A program made the translations under genes and the position numbers. DNA of 64,000 nucleotides, from the NCBI RefSeq assembly GCF_002975275.1, contig NZ_PCOQ01000010.1:141528-205527 (forward strand), read 5' to 3'. This stretch comes from Achromobacter sp. MYb9 (GTDB lineage: Bacteria; Pseudomonadota; Gammaproteobacteria; Burkholderiales; Burkholderiaceae_B). Under the pieces are notes generated by a model. That model ran no database searches. It was not told where the DNA came from and saw only the letters and a list, made by a program, of their open reading frames with translations. Positions 27,565-34,652 of this stretch are shown piece by piece; within the stretch, counting starts at the first letter, position 1, and each line of letters starts with the position of its first letter.

Positions 27565-27885
27565 GCCAGCGTGTGCATGGTCATGCCTTGATTGGTCATA
27601 CGCAGGTCTGGTCGTTGATGTATTTATAAAGGTCGCGCTGCTTTTCCAGATGGGCCACGACGTTCTCGCGGCCAGTGCTGGCTGCCGAACGACACGACGG
27701 CGTCCTTGCCCCAGAGGTTGATGGTCTCGCCCAGAGTATGCGCCCACTTTTGCGCGCCACGCACCTTGGCGCCACACAGCGTCAGAATATTGTGCAAGGT
27801 GTGGTTCGCGTCTTCGGCCAGGTCGATGGCCTTGAACTGCGGGAAGTAGAACAGCATCTCGGCGGGAGCTTCCGTGCCATCAATG
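27565..27885 (-). pseudogene. Remnant of an alkylsulfatase (SdsA/BDS1-type metallo-hydrolase)
   Basis: Reading minus strand, GTEAPAEMLFYFPQFKAIDL, AEDANHTLHNILTLCGAKVR, then KWAHTLGETINLWGKDAVV and GSQHWPRE match the middle of alkyl-sulfate hydrolases. After a shift of frame the match resumes as ENVVAHLEKQRDLYKYINDQ, and after another as LRMTNQGMTMHTLA, where homology ends. The part with the zinc-binding THxHxDH motif and the C-terminal domains is missing. It is therefore an internal fragment with at least two frameshifts. Family recognition is from memory of SdsA-type sequences. Confidence 0.8.
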
Positions 27886-28261
27886 CAAAGCACGGCGCGT
27901 CCTGCTCTGACAATTCCCAACTCACAGCCGAGTGCCTCGAGACGTCCATGTCTCTTCCACACCGCCCGTACTGGAACGTCCCAAATCCTCGGGCGATGAC
28001 TGTTGCGTTGGTCTAATCGCGCTTATCGCGAAGTTCGCCATTCTTCCTTCTGCTGGCCGTCCCTCTGCGCAGAAGAGGCGGAGATGCCCGCGTAATAGCA
28101 GGTGTTGCCGGCCAAAGCCAAAAGGCGAACTTCAACAAAAAAGGCGAACTTTACTCCCGCCCCCAGGGATTTCCCCAATCACATTCTTCTTGCGGAAAAT
28201 CAATGCTCTATAGGACACTTTGTGTCATTAGGGCCGACACGGCGCAATCAAGGGGAATGGC
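27886..28261. other. Upstream region of the Bug receptor gene, with repeats
   Basis: No gene is supported. AAAAGGCGAACTT occurs twice in direct orientation (28120-28132 and 28139-28151, period 19), and its inverse GAAGTTCGCC at 28030-28039. AGGGGA lies seven bases before the next ATG. Confidence 0.5.
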
Positions 28262-29224
28262 ATGAAGGTTTGGGGCAGATTGGCGGCGTTGACGCTGGCG
28301 GCAGGAATGGCGAGTAGCGCGTATGCGGCGTTTCCGGAGCGGCCGATCCGGCTGGTGGTGCCGTTCGGGGCGGGCGGTATCACCGATATCGTGGCGCGGC
28401 AGGTGGGCAAGGGCATGGGCGACGCGCTCGGGCAGGGGATCGTGATTGAAAACCGGCCGGGCGCGGGCGGCGTGATCGCGGCGCAGATGGCGGCTACGGC
28501 GCCCGCCGATGGGTATACGATTTTCATGGGCACGGTAGGCACGCAGGTCGTGAACCCGCTGATCTACAGCAAGTTGAGCTATGACGCGGACAAGTTCGCG
28601 CCCGTGGGCATGGTGTCGGGGTCGCCCTATGTGCTGGCGGTGCGGGCCGGTTTGCCGGCTGCGTCGTTCAGCGAATTCGTGGCGTATGCGAAGGCCAATC
28701 CGGCACGCTTGAATTTCGGGTCGGCCGGCAATGCCAGTTCGCCGCACCTGGGGCTGGAACTGCTGAAGCTGACGGCGGGCCTGGACATTGTCCATGTGCC
28801 GTTCAAAAGCGGCAGCGAAGCGGTCAATGCCGCCATCGGCGAACAGGTGGACGTGGTGATGGACGCAAGCCCGGTCATCATGCCGCATGTGGCGTCGGGC
28901 AAGCTGCGCGCGCTGGTGGTGGCGGCGGATAAGCGCCTGCCCTCGGCGCCCGCGGTGCCCGCCAGCCCCGAAGTGGGCGATGCGCAGTTGCAGATCAGTT
29001 CGTGGAACGCTTTTTTCGCGCCAGCCGGCACGCCGCCCGAGGTATTGGCTGCCTTGAGCGCGGCATTGCAGAAGACGCTGGCGTCGGCAGCATTGAAAGA
29101 GCGGCTGGCGGCTCAGGGCACGCAGCTGTACACCGGGACACCGGACGAGTATCAGCGCTTCATCGCGGCAGAGAAGGCCAAGTGGGCCCAGATCGTGAAG
29201 CGCGCCAACATCAAAATGGACTGA
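28262..29224 (+). CDS. Bug/TctC-family periplasmic solute-binding protein
   Basis: 320 residues. Signal peptide ending ...ASSAYA|FPERPIRLVVPF, then the family hallmarks: VPFGAGGITDIVARQVG, VIENRPGAGGVIAAQMAA, TPADGYT-like APADGYTIFMG, LNFGSAGNASSPHLGLELL, HVPFKSGSEAVNAAIGEQVD and WNAFFAPAGTPPEVL. Such proteins capture carboxylates and other small organic acids for tripartite tricarboxylate transporters or for signalling; Alcaligenaceae have very many orphan copies, and no TctAB membrane genes are adjacent here. Likely first gene of a transcript with the GST and aldolase genes, suggesting a hydroxy-acid ligand (inference). Confidence 0.93.
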   Translation: MKVWGRLAALTLAAGMASSAYAAFPERPIRLVVPFGAGGITDIVARQVGKGMGDALGQGIVIENRPGAGGVIAAQMAATAPADGYTIFMGTVGTQVVNPLIYSKLSYDADKFAPVGMVSGSPYVLAVRAGLPAASFSEFVAYAKANPARLNFGSAGNASSPHLGLELLKLTAGLDIVHVPFKSGSEAVNAAIGEQVDVVMDASPVIMPHVASGKLRALVVAADKRLPSAPAVPASPEVGDAQLQISSWNAFFAPAGTPPEVLAALSAALQKTLASAALKERLAAQGTQLYTGTPDEYQRFIAAEKAKWAQIVKRANIKMD

Positions 29225-29228
29225 TCGC

Positions 29229-29870
29229 ATGACGCAGACGACGCATCCGCTGGCGGGCAAGCCGCTGGTCCTGGCCGACACGCTCCGCTCGGGCAATGCC
29301 TGGAAGATCCGATTGGCCTGCGGTTTCATGGGCCTGGCGCTTACGCGGCGCACGTTCGACATCGTTCAGGGCGACCTCGAGACCAACGCGTTCGCGCGTA
29401 TCAATCCGTGGCGACAGGTGCCAGCCTTGTTGACGCCCGAAGGCGAATGGCTGGCCGAATCGCAGGCGATTCTGTGGTACCTGGCGCAGGGCACGCCGTG
29501 GCTGCCGCAGGACCGATTGGCGCAGGCGCAGGTCAGCAGCTGGCTTAGTTTTGAACAGACGCAGCATATGCATGCGTTCGCGCAGCCGCGGCTGCTGATT
29601 CACCTGCGCCAGACGGCGGCCGTGGATGATCCGGCGATGGTGGCCTGGCGCGCGATCGGCATGAAAGCCGCGGCGTTGATGGATGCGCATCTGGCTGGCC
29701 GCACCTATCTTGTGGGCGGCGCGCCGACGATCGCCGACGTGGCGCTGTATCCCTATACCAGCATGGCGGAGCAGGGCGGTTACGACCTGTCCGCCTTTAC
29801 CCATATCACTGCCTGGCTGGCGCGCGTGCGCGCCTTGCCAGGATTTACGCCGTTGCTTGAAACGGCATGA
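29229..29870 (+). CDS. Glutathione S-transferase family protein
   Basis: 213 residues with an N-terminal thioredoxin-like domain (LADTLRSGNAWKIRLACGFM, NPWRQVPALLTPEGEWLAES with the cis-Pro VPAL and ES glutathione-binding pair) and an all-helical C-terminal domain (YLVGGAPTIADVALYPYTSM, the conserved N-capping box, here TIAD). Starts four bases after the Bug receptor stop, so it is co-translated. Substrate unknown; in this context it may handle a catabolic intermediate rather than detoxify. Confidence 0.9.
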   Translation: MTQTTHPLAGKPLVLADTLRSGNAWKIRLACGFMGLALTRRTFDIVQGDLETNAFARINPWRQVPALLTPEGEWLAESQAILWYLAQGTPWLPQDRLAQAQVSSWLSFEQTQHMHAFAQPRLLIHLRQTAAVDDPAMVAWRAIGMKAAALMDAHLAGRTYLVGGAPTIADVALYPYTSMAEQGGYDLSAFTHITAWLARVRALPGFTPLLETA

Positions 29871-29880
29871 CGGAGACATG

Positions 29881-30663
29881 ATGACCGATACGATGCACCT
29901 GGGAAAAGAAGAACTGATCGCGCGTGCGAAAGCCGAAATGCAGCGCCAGTTCGACACGCCGCAATGGAGCCTGCGCGAACGTCTGGCGCTGACCTGCCGC
30001 ATTCTGTTCGACGGGGGCCATGATTCCGGGTTGGCCGGCCAGATCACGGCGCGCGCGGCTGAGCCGGGCCGGTACTACACGCAGCGGCTGGGCTTGGGGT
30101 TCGATGAGATCACCGCCAGCAACCTGCTGGTGGTGGATGAGGATTTGCGCGTGCAGGAAGGCGGCGGCATGCCCAATCCGGCCAACCGTTTTCATTCCTG
30201 GATCTACCGCGCGCGGCCGGATGTGAACTGCATCATCCACACGCATCCGTTGCATTCGGCGTCGCTGTCCATGCTGGAAGTGCCGTTGGAAATCTCGCAC
30301 ATGGACAATTGCCCGCTGTATGGCGACGTGGCGTTTCTGAAGGATTGGCCGGGCGTGCCGGTGGGCAACGAGGAAGGCGAGATCATTTCGGCGGCGCTGG
30401 GCGACAAGCGCGCCATCCTGTTGTCGCATCACGGCATGCTGATCGCCGCGGGTTCCGTAGAGGAAGCCTGCGTGCTGGCCTTGCAGTTTGAGCGGGCCGC
30501 GCGCATGCAGCTGCTGGCGATGGCTGCCGGCCAGATTCAACCCATCCCGCCGGCGCTGGGCCGCGAGGCGCATGATTGGATCCTGACGCCCAAGCGTTCC
30601 CAGGTGGGCTTTTCGTATTACGCCCGGCGCGCGCTGCGCACGCACGTCGACGTGCTGGGCTGA
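29881..30663 (+). CDS. Class II aldolase/adducin family protein
   Basis: 260 residues. Zinc-binding and catalytic region CIIHTHPLHSASLSML plus a later histidine in LLSHHGMLIAAGSVEEA are the metal ligands of fuculose-phosphate-aldolase-type enzymes; SGLAGQITARAAEPGRYYTQ forms the usual N-terminal block. The preferred ATG 29881 has GGAG five bases upstream (ATG 29878 adjacent). Members cleave sugar phosphates or decarboxylate/oxidise hydroxy acids; this one lies in an apparent operon with the Bug receptor and GST, so a role in degrading an imported organic acid is plausible but unproven. Confidence 0.9.
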   Translation: MTDTMHLGKEELIARAKAEMQRQFDTPQWSLRERLALTCRILFDGGHDSGLAGQITARAAEPGRYYTQRLGLGFDEITASNLLVVDEDLRVQEGGGMPNPANRFHSWIYRARPDVNCIIHTHPLHSASLSMLEVPLEISHMDNCPLYGDVAFLKDWPGVPVGNEEGEIISAALGDKRAILLSHHGMLIAAGSVEEACVLALQFERAARMQLLAMAAGQIQPIPPALGREAHDWILTPKRSQVGFSYYARRALRTHVDVLG

Positions 30664-30749
30664 AGCGGCAGGGACGGGCCAGGCGGGGCGGCTCGACGGC
30701 GGGGCCGGTTTCGGGCATGCTTACCGGTCGGATTTTTGACCCTTTGCCC

Positions 30750-31304
30750 ATGATCGATCTGCCCCACCGCCTGCGTACCCTGCGTCGCCAGCAATCCTTG
30801 TCCCTGGAACAGCTGGCGCAACGCACGGGCCTGACCAAAAGCTACCTGTCCAAGCTGGAACGGGGCTTGAGCGAACCGTCTATCTCGACCGTGCTGCGGC
30901 TGGCCGAAGCTTACGGTGTCGGGGTGTCCCAATTGGTGGGGACGGATGACACGGCCCAGGATGAGGTGGTCAGCGTGGTGCGCGTGGCGGACCGCGAGGC
31001 CCTGCAGCGTGGCGGGCTGGGCAGCGAATATCATTATGAATCGCTGGCCGGGCGCCGCAAGGTCAAGGCAATGGAACCCTTCGTGGTGCATCCGCCGCGC
31101 GACTTTCCAGATGCCACGGCGGTGTTTCCGCATCCGGGCGAAGAATTCCTGCTGGTGCTGAAGGGCGCGATCGAAGTCCACGTGGGCGAACGTCAGTTTC
31201 GCCTTGAAACCGGGGATTCGGTCTATTTCGACTCCGAACTGCCGCACCGCATGCGCACCGTCAGCCGGGCCATGGCCGAGGTGCTGGTGGTGGCTGCGCA
31301 TTAA
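30750..31304 (+). CDS. XRE-cupin transcriptional regulator
   Basis: 184 residues. N-terminal helix-turn-helix (RLRTLRRQQSLSLEQLAQRT, GLTKSYLSKLERGLSEPSIS) and a C-terminal cupin sensor (HPGEEFLLVLKGAIEVHVGE, LETGDSVYFDSELPHRMRTV). The HTH-cupin family senses small metabolites and controls adjacent catabolic genes. ATG 30750 puts the HTH at the very N-terminus; ATG 30717 is also possible, and neither has a strong ribosome binding site. It probably regulates the Bug-GST-aldolase cluster and the following cupin gene. Confidence 0.88.
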   Translation: MIDLPHRLRTLRRQQSLSLEQLAQRTGLTKSYLSKLERGLSEPSISTVLRLAEAYGVGVSQLVGTDDTAQDEVVSVVRVADREALQRGGLGSEYHYESLAGRRKVKAMEPFVVHPPRDFPDATAVFPHPGEEFLLVLKGAIEVHVGERQFRLETGDSVYFDSELPHRMRTVSRAMAEVLVVAAH

Positions 31305-31348
31305 GCGCCGCCGGCCGGCGACCCCATAACGATATTGATAGGTGCCCC

Positions 31349-31714
31349 ATGAAACATGACCAGTCGCGGCTTGTCCGCATCGATGCCGGCCCACTGAAAG
31401 ATCCGGTGCCCGGCAAACCGCGCCGTCCGATTTCCGGCGACGCGGCGTTCCTGACCGTGACCGCGTTTGAAGGCAATGCGGGCAAGGCCGAGGCCGGTGT
31501 ATGGGAAAGCACGGCGGGCGTCTTCCAGTCGAACACGACCGGCTACATCGAATTCGGTTACATCGTCGAAGGCTCGGCCCGCCTGGTGGACCCGGACGGC
31601 ACCGTGCACGAACTGACGGTGGGCGAGGCTTTCGTCATGCCGGAGGGCTATACCGGCCGCTGGGAAGTGGATCAGTTCGTCAAGAAAATCTACTTCATCA
31701 CGCGCATGGGCTGA
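31349..31714 (+). CDS. Cupin (DUF861/EutQ-like) protein
   Basis: 121 residues, single cupin barrel of the Cupin_3 type: AGVWESTAGVFQSN, FGYIVEGSARLVDPDG and LTVGEAFVMPEGYTGRWEV. These small proteins are frequent beside amino-acid and hydroxy-acid catabolic genes; catalytic function is uncertain and the usual metal His cluster is not obvious. AGGTG precedes the ATG. Confidence 0.85.
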   Translation: MKHDQSRLVRIDAGPLKDPVPGKPRRPISGDAAFLTVTAFEGNAGKAEAGVWESTAGVFQSNTTGYIEFGYIVEGSARLVDPDGTVHELTVGEAFVMPEGYTGRWEVDQFVKKIYFITRMG

Positions 31715-31742
31715 TGCCCGGATGCGATAACGGCCTGCGGCC

Positions 31743-32111
31743 CTAGGGCTGCGGCCGCTGCGGATAGGCCGACGTGCCGAAGGTGTTGCCCATGCGGTTG
31801 CCGATGGTGGCTGGCGTGGGCAGGCCCATCTGGTTGGGCGGGCGCTGGGTGATTGCCTCCGATTCCAGTCCCGGGGCCGGGCGCTGCGAGGCGTCGGGCG
31901 CCATCTTCTGGTTCAGGCAGTCGTAGGACAGCGCCCGATAACCATTCACCTCTGTTTCGATGCACGCGCTGTTGGGCGCGGCGGGTTTTTGCGCGTGAGG
32001 CGCGGGGGCCGCGGGCGCCTGCGCTTCGGCGGCCGACAGCGGCGGCCCGGCCAGCGCGGCGGACAGCAACAGCAGGACAATGCGGCCAGTGGACCGGGGC
32101 ACCATGCGCAT
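31743..32111 (-). CDS. Exported Pro/Ala-rich hypothetical protein
   Basis: 122 residues. Signal peptide (RSTGRIVLLLLSAALAGPPL, cleavage near AEA), a Pro/Ala linker, then a compact part with two cysteines (ACIETEVNGYRALSYDCLNQ) and a disordered Pro/Gly/Asn-rich tail. AGGAG five bases before the ATG supports the start at 32111. Its promoter faces the STN-protein gene across about 230 bases. No family recognised beyond similarity in style to small periplasmic proteins of this lineage. Confidence 0.7.
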   Translation of the reverse strand: MRMVPRSTGRIVLLLLSAALAGPPLSAAEAQAPAAPAPHAQKPAAPNSACIETEVNGYRALSYDCLNQKMAPDASQRPAPGLESEAITQRPPNQMGLPTPATIGNRMGNTFGTSAYPQRPQP

Positions 32112-32227
32112 GCGCGCTCCTTATGCAATGCCGGCGAATCGTGGCCAGCGTGATCGGTAAAGTATAGGGAGCGCGCGCGCCGCGTAGGTGACCGTTGCGT
32201 GTCGGATGCCGGGGCGCGGCGGCGTAG

Positions 32228-32261
32228 GTGTCACGAATGCGTCATTCAGCCCCTCTAGCAT
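32228..32261 (+). promoter_or_regulatory. Pho-box-like direct repeat and -10 element before the STN gene
   Basis: GTGTCAC (32228-32234), 4-base spacer GAAT, GCGTCAT (32239-32245): two heptads 11 bp apart, each matching the CTGTCAT/C half-site at 5 of 7 or better. TAGCAT follows ten bases later (32256-32261), where a -10 should sit in a PhoB-dependent promoter. A related element with the same GCGTAGGTG lead-in lies 40 bp upstream (32182-32208). PhoB binding is inference. Confidence 0.5.
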
Positions 32262-32339
32262 GGCGGCTTTTGTTAGGGCGGGCGCCCAGGCGCCTGGTGC
32301 GGCGGCCATGTCAGGCAATTCCCCCTTGCGGTCACGTTC

Positions 32340-33014
32340 ATGAGCGGCGCGTTCAAGGGCTGCGGCATGGCGCTGCGCGCCTGTCTGGCCTTGGGCCTGT
32401 TCACGCTGGCCGCGGCGCACGCGGAGCCGCCGACGCAGCCCGTCGCGTTTGCGATCAAGGCCCAGCCCTTGGCGCAGGCGCTGGTCGAGTACAGCCTGGC
32501 CAGCGGGCTGACCGTGCTGGTGGACAGCACGTTGACCGCCGGCCGGCAGGCGCCGGCCGTGATTGGCAACTACACGCCAGGCGATGCGCTGCGCAGATTG
32601 CTGGCAGGGTCGCCGCTGGCGATCCGCTATGCCAGCGCGCAGTCGTTCACGCTGGTCTCCACCGAGCAAGAGGCCGCTGCCGCGCCGCGATCAGGCAAGC
32701 GATTGCGCGACACACCCTATGCTGCCGTGGTGCAGGGGGCGTTAAAACGCGCCCTGTGCAAGGCGGTGGGCACGCAGCCGGGTAGTTATCGAGCCTTGGT
32801 GCAATTGTGGTTCGACAAGGGCTGGCGGGTCAGCCGCGTCGGGTGGGTGGCCACGACCGGGGCGCCGGCGCTGGACGGCCGGCTGGAAGCCGCATTGCGT
32901 GGGGTGGTGATCGGCCCCTTGCCGGCGGGCATGCCGCAACCGTTGACCGTCCTGCTGACGCCCCGCAGCACGGCAGAGTGCGCGGAATTGCCCGGAGCCG
33001 GCCGTGCGGGATAA
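32340..33014 (+). CDS. STN-domain / TonB-C signalling protein (VreA-like)
   Basis: 224 residues. Signal peptide (MALRACLALGLFTLAAAHA), a secretin/TonB short N-terminal signalling domain (FAIKAQPLAQALVEYSLASG, LTVLVDSTLTAG, GDALRRLLAGSPLAIRYASA), then a TonB-C-like domain (YRALVQLWFDKGWRVSRVGW, LDGRLEAALR). There is no beta-barrel, so it is not a TonB-dependent receptor but a receptor-like periplasmic protein, the layout of P. aeruginosa VreA. It should touch the FecR-like anti-sigma factor encoded two genes on. An in-frame ATG at 32367 has AAGGG upstream and may be the true start. The next gene overlaps its end by 11 bases. Confidence 0.82.
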   Translation: MSGAFKGCGMALRACLALGLFTLAAAHAEPPTQPVAFAIKAQPLAQALVEYSLASGLTVLVDSTLTAGRQAPAVIGNYTPGDALRRLLAGSPLAIRYASAQSFTLVSTEQEAAAAPRSGKRLRDTPYAAVVQGALKRALCKAVGTQPGSYRALVQLWFDKGWRVSRVGWVATTGAPALDGRLEAALRGVVIGPLPAGMPQPLTVLLTPRSTAECAELPGAGRAG

Positions 33015-33573
33015 CAAACCGGAAACCTCGCTGCGCTCGCTGTTCCTGGAACGCTATAACGACTTCCGCAATCAGCTCAAGCGGCGGCTGGGGTCGGAAG
33101 ACCTGGCGCATGACGCCATGCAGGAAGCCTTTTTGAAGGTCAATGATCTGCCTGCCAGTTCGTCGATTCAGCAGCCGGCGGCCTATCTGTTCCGCGTGGC
33201 GTTGAACATCGCCGAAGACCAACGGCGCAGGGATTCCCGTTTATTGACGGGGGTGGAGATCAGCGAACTGATCCACATCACCGACGAGGCCGCGGACCCC
33301 GCGCGCATCGCGCAGGGCCGCAGCCAGGTCGACGCCTTCCAGCGCGCGCTGCGAAAACTGCCCGAACGCACGCAGCAGATGCTGCTTGCCGCGCGCGTGC
33401 ACGAGCTGCCCCACGCAGAGATTGCGCGGCGCTACGGTGTGTCGGAACGCATCGTGTCCAAAGAACTCAAACGCGCGCTGGAACATTGCGCGCGGGAACT
33501 GCGCGTGGCCAGTGCGGGGGCGGGGGAATTGCCCGGCCGCGCCGCGGGCAAAGATGAAGAACCATGGCACTGA
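33004..33573 (+). CDS. FecI-like ECF sigma factor (VreI-like)
   Basis: 189 residues from a GTG with GGAG six bases upstream. Region 2 (RSLFLERYNDFRNQLKRRLG, SEDLAHDAMQEAFLKVNDLP, AAYLFRVALNIAEDQRRRDS) and region 4 (RALRKLPERTQQMLLAARVH, HAEIARRYGVSERIVSKELK) are both complete. Iron-starvation-type ECF sigma factors are activated when an outer signal relaxes a FecR partner. Here the apparent target is not a siderophore receptor but the adjacent exoprotein operon. Overlaps the anti-sigma gene by 10 bases. Confidence 0.92.
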   Translation: MRDNKPETSLRSLFLERYNDFRNQLKRRLGSEDLAHDAMQEAFLKVNDLPASSSIQQPAAYLFRVALNIAEDQRRRDSRLLTGVEISELIHITDEAADPARIAQGRSQVDAFQRALRKLPERTQQMLLAARVHELPHAEIARRYGVSERIVSKELKRALEHCARELRVASAGAGELPGRAAGKDEEPWH

Positions 33574-34532
33574 CGATGAGCCTGCCCGGAAACAACAAGG
33601 ACCACGAGGTGGCGGCGCGCGAAGCGCGGACCTGGCTGCTGACGCTGACGTCCGGCCGCGCCACCGAGGCCGATGCCGAGGCATTCCGGGAATGGCTGCG
33701 CGCCGACCCGCGGCGCCAGGCGGCCTTTGCCGCCCAGAAGCAGCTATGGCGTGATGTGGGGCCTGCGGTGCAGGCCGTCGTGGCGGAGGACGCCCGCAAC
33801 CGGGCGCGAAAATCCCTCGTGACCGGCCGGCGGGCGTTCCTGGGAGGCGCCTTGGCGGCGTCCGCGGCCTATCTGGCCTTCAAGCCGCCCTTGGGGTTGT
33901 GGCCGGGGCTGGACGTGCTGGGGGCGGACTACCGCACGGCGGCGGGCGAGCAGCGGCGGGTGGCGTTGGGCAACGCGGTGGACGTCCAGATGAATACGCA
34001 GACACGCATCAATGTCAGTCGCGACGGCGACGGCGCCGTCATTGAGCTGGCCGACGGCGAGGCCGAGATCCGCAGCGGGCCGGCGGCCGCCGTGGTGGTC
34101 GCGGGGAAAGGCCGGATCACGGCGAAGGACGCGCTGTTCAACGTCCGGTACATCGACGGCGAAGCGCGGCTGTGCTGCCTGTCGGGCGTGGTGCGGCTGG
34201 CGCATGAGCAAGGGGTATTCGACATCGTGGCCAACCGCGAACTGCGCTACGACGACCGGCGGGTGATGCCGCCGGTTCAGGTCGATCCGGCCATCGTGAC
34301 CGCGTGGCGGCAGGGGTGGCTGGTGTTCGACCAGCAGCCGCTGGCGCAAGTGGTGGACGAATTGAACCGCTACCGCCGCGGCCGCCTGGTGCTGATGAAC
34401 GACCAATTGGGCAAGCGGCTGGTGCAGGCGCGCTTTTCGCTGGCACAGGTGGCCGACGCGGAACGCCTGATTCGCGACGCCTACGGCGCCCGCGTGACGC
34501 GTCTGCCGGCCGGTGTCGTCGTGCTGTCTTAG
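33564..34532 (+). CDS. FecR-like anti-sigma factor (VreR-like)
   Basis: 322 residues. Cytoplasmic DUF4880/FecR N-terminus (AAREARTWLLTLTSGRATEA, FREWLRADPRRQAAFAAQKQ LW), one membrane helix (RRAFLGGALAASAAYLAF), then a periplasmic FecR domain (TAAGEQRRVALGNAVDVQMN, ELADGEAEIRS) and a C-terminal STN-binding segment (WRQGWLVFDQQPLAQVVDEL). It would hold the ECF factor inactive until the STN protein signals. The helix begins with RRAFLGG, resembling a Tat-like signal anchor, which is known for some FecR proteins. ATG overlaps the sigma gene. Confidence 0.92.
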   Translation: MALTMSLPGNNKDHEVAAREARTWLLTLTSGRATEADAEAFREWLRADPRRQAAFAAQKQLWRDVGPAVQAVVAEDARNRARKSLVTGRRAFLGGALAASAAYLAFKPPLGLWPGLDVLGADYRTAAGEQRRVALGNAVDVQMNTQTRINVSRDGDGAVIELADGEAEIRSGPAAAVVVAGKGRITAKDALFNVRYIDGEARLCCLSGVVRLAHEQGVFDIVANRELRYDDRRVMPPVQVDPAIVTAWRQGWLVFDQQPLAQVVDELNRYRRGRLVLMNDQLGKRLVQARFSLAQVADAERLIRDAYGARVTRLPAGVVVLS

Positions 34533-34652
34533 GCGGGTTTCCTGCCGGTGGCTTCGTGAATTATTTGTGACAGGGTTCTGGTCGGCATTTTTCAATCCGT
34601 CTGTCTTGTTCTAGGTGACGAACACGCGCGATTGGAACAAGGGATGGCGATC
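34533..34652 (+). promoter_or_regulatory. Promoter region of the tpsA gene
   Basis: About 120 bases between the anti-sigma gene and the exoprotein gene. It should contain the ECF-dependent promoter if the parallel to VreI holds, but I cannot pick out its -35/-10 with confidence. On the minus strand CTGTCAC-AAAT-AATTCAC (34573 down to 34556) looks like a degenerate Pho box; its orientation faces back toward the anti-sigma gene. Confidence 0.4.
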
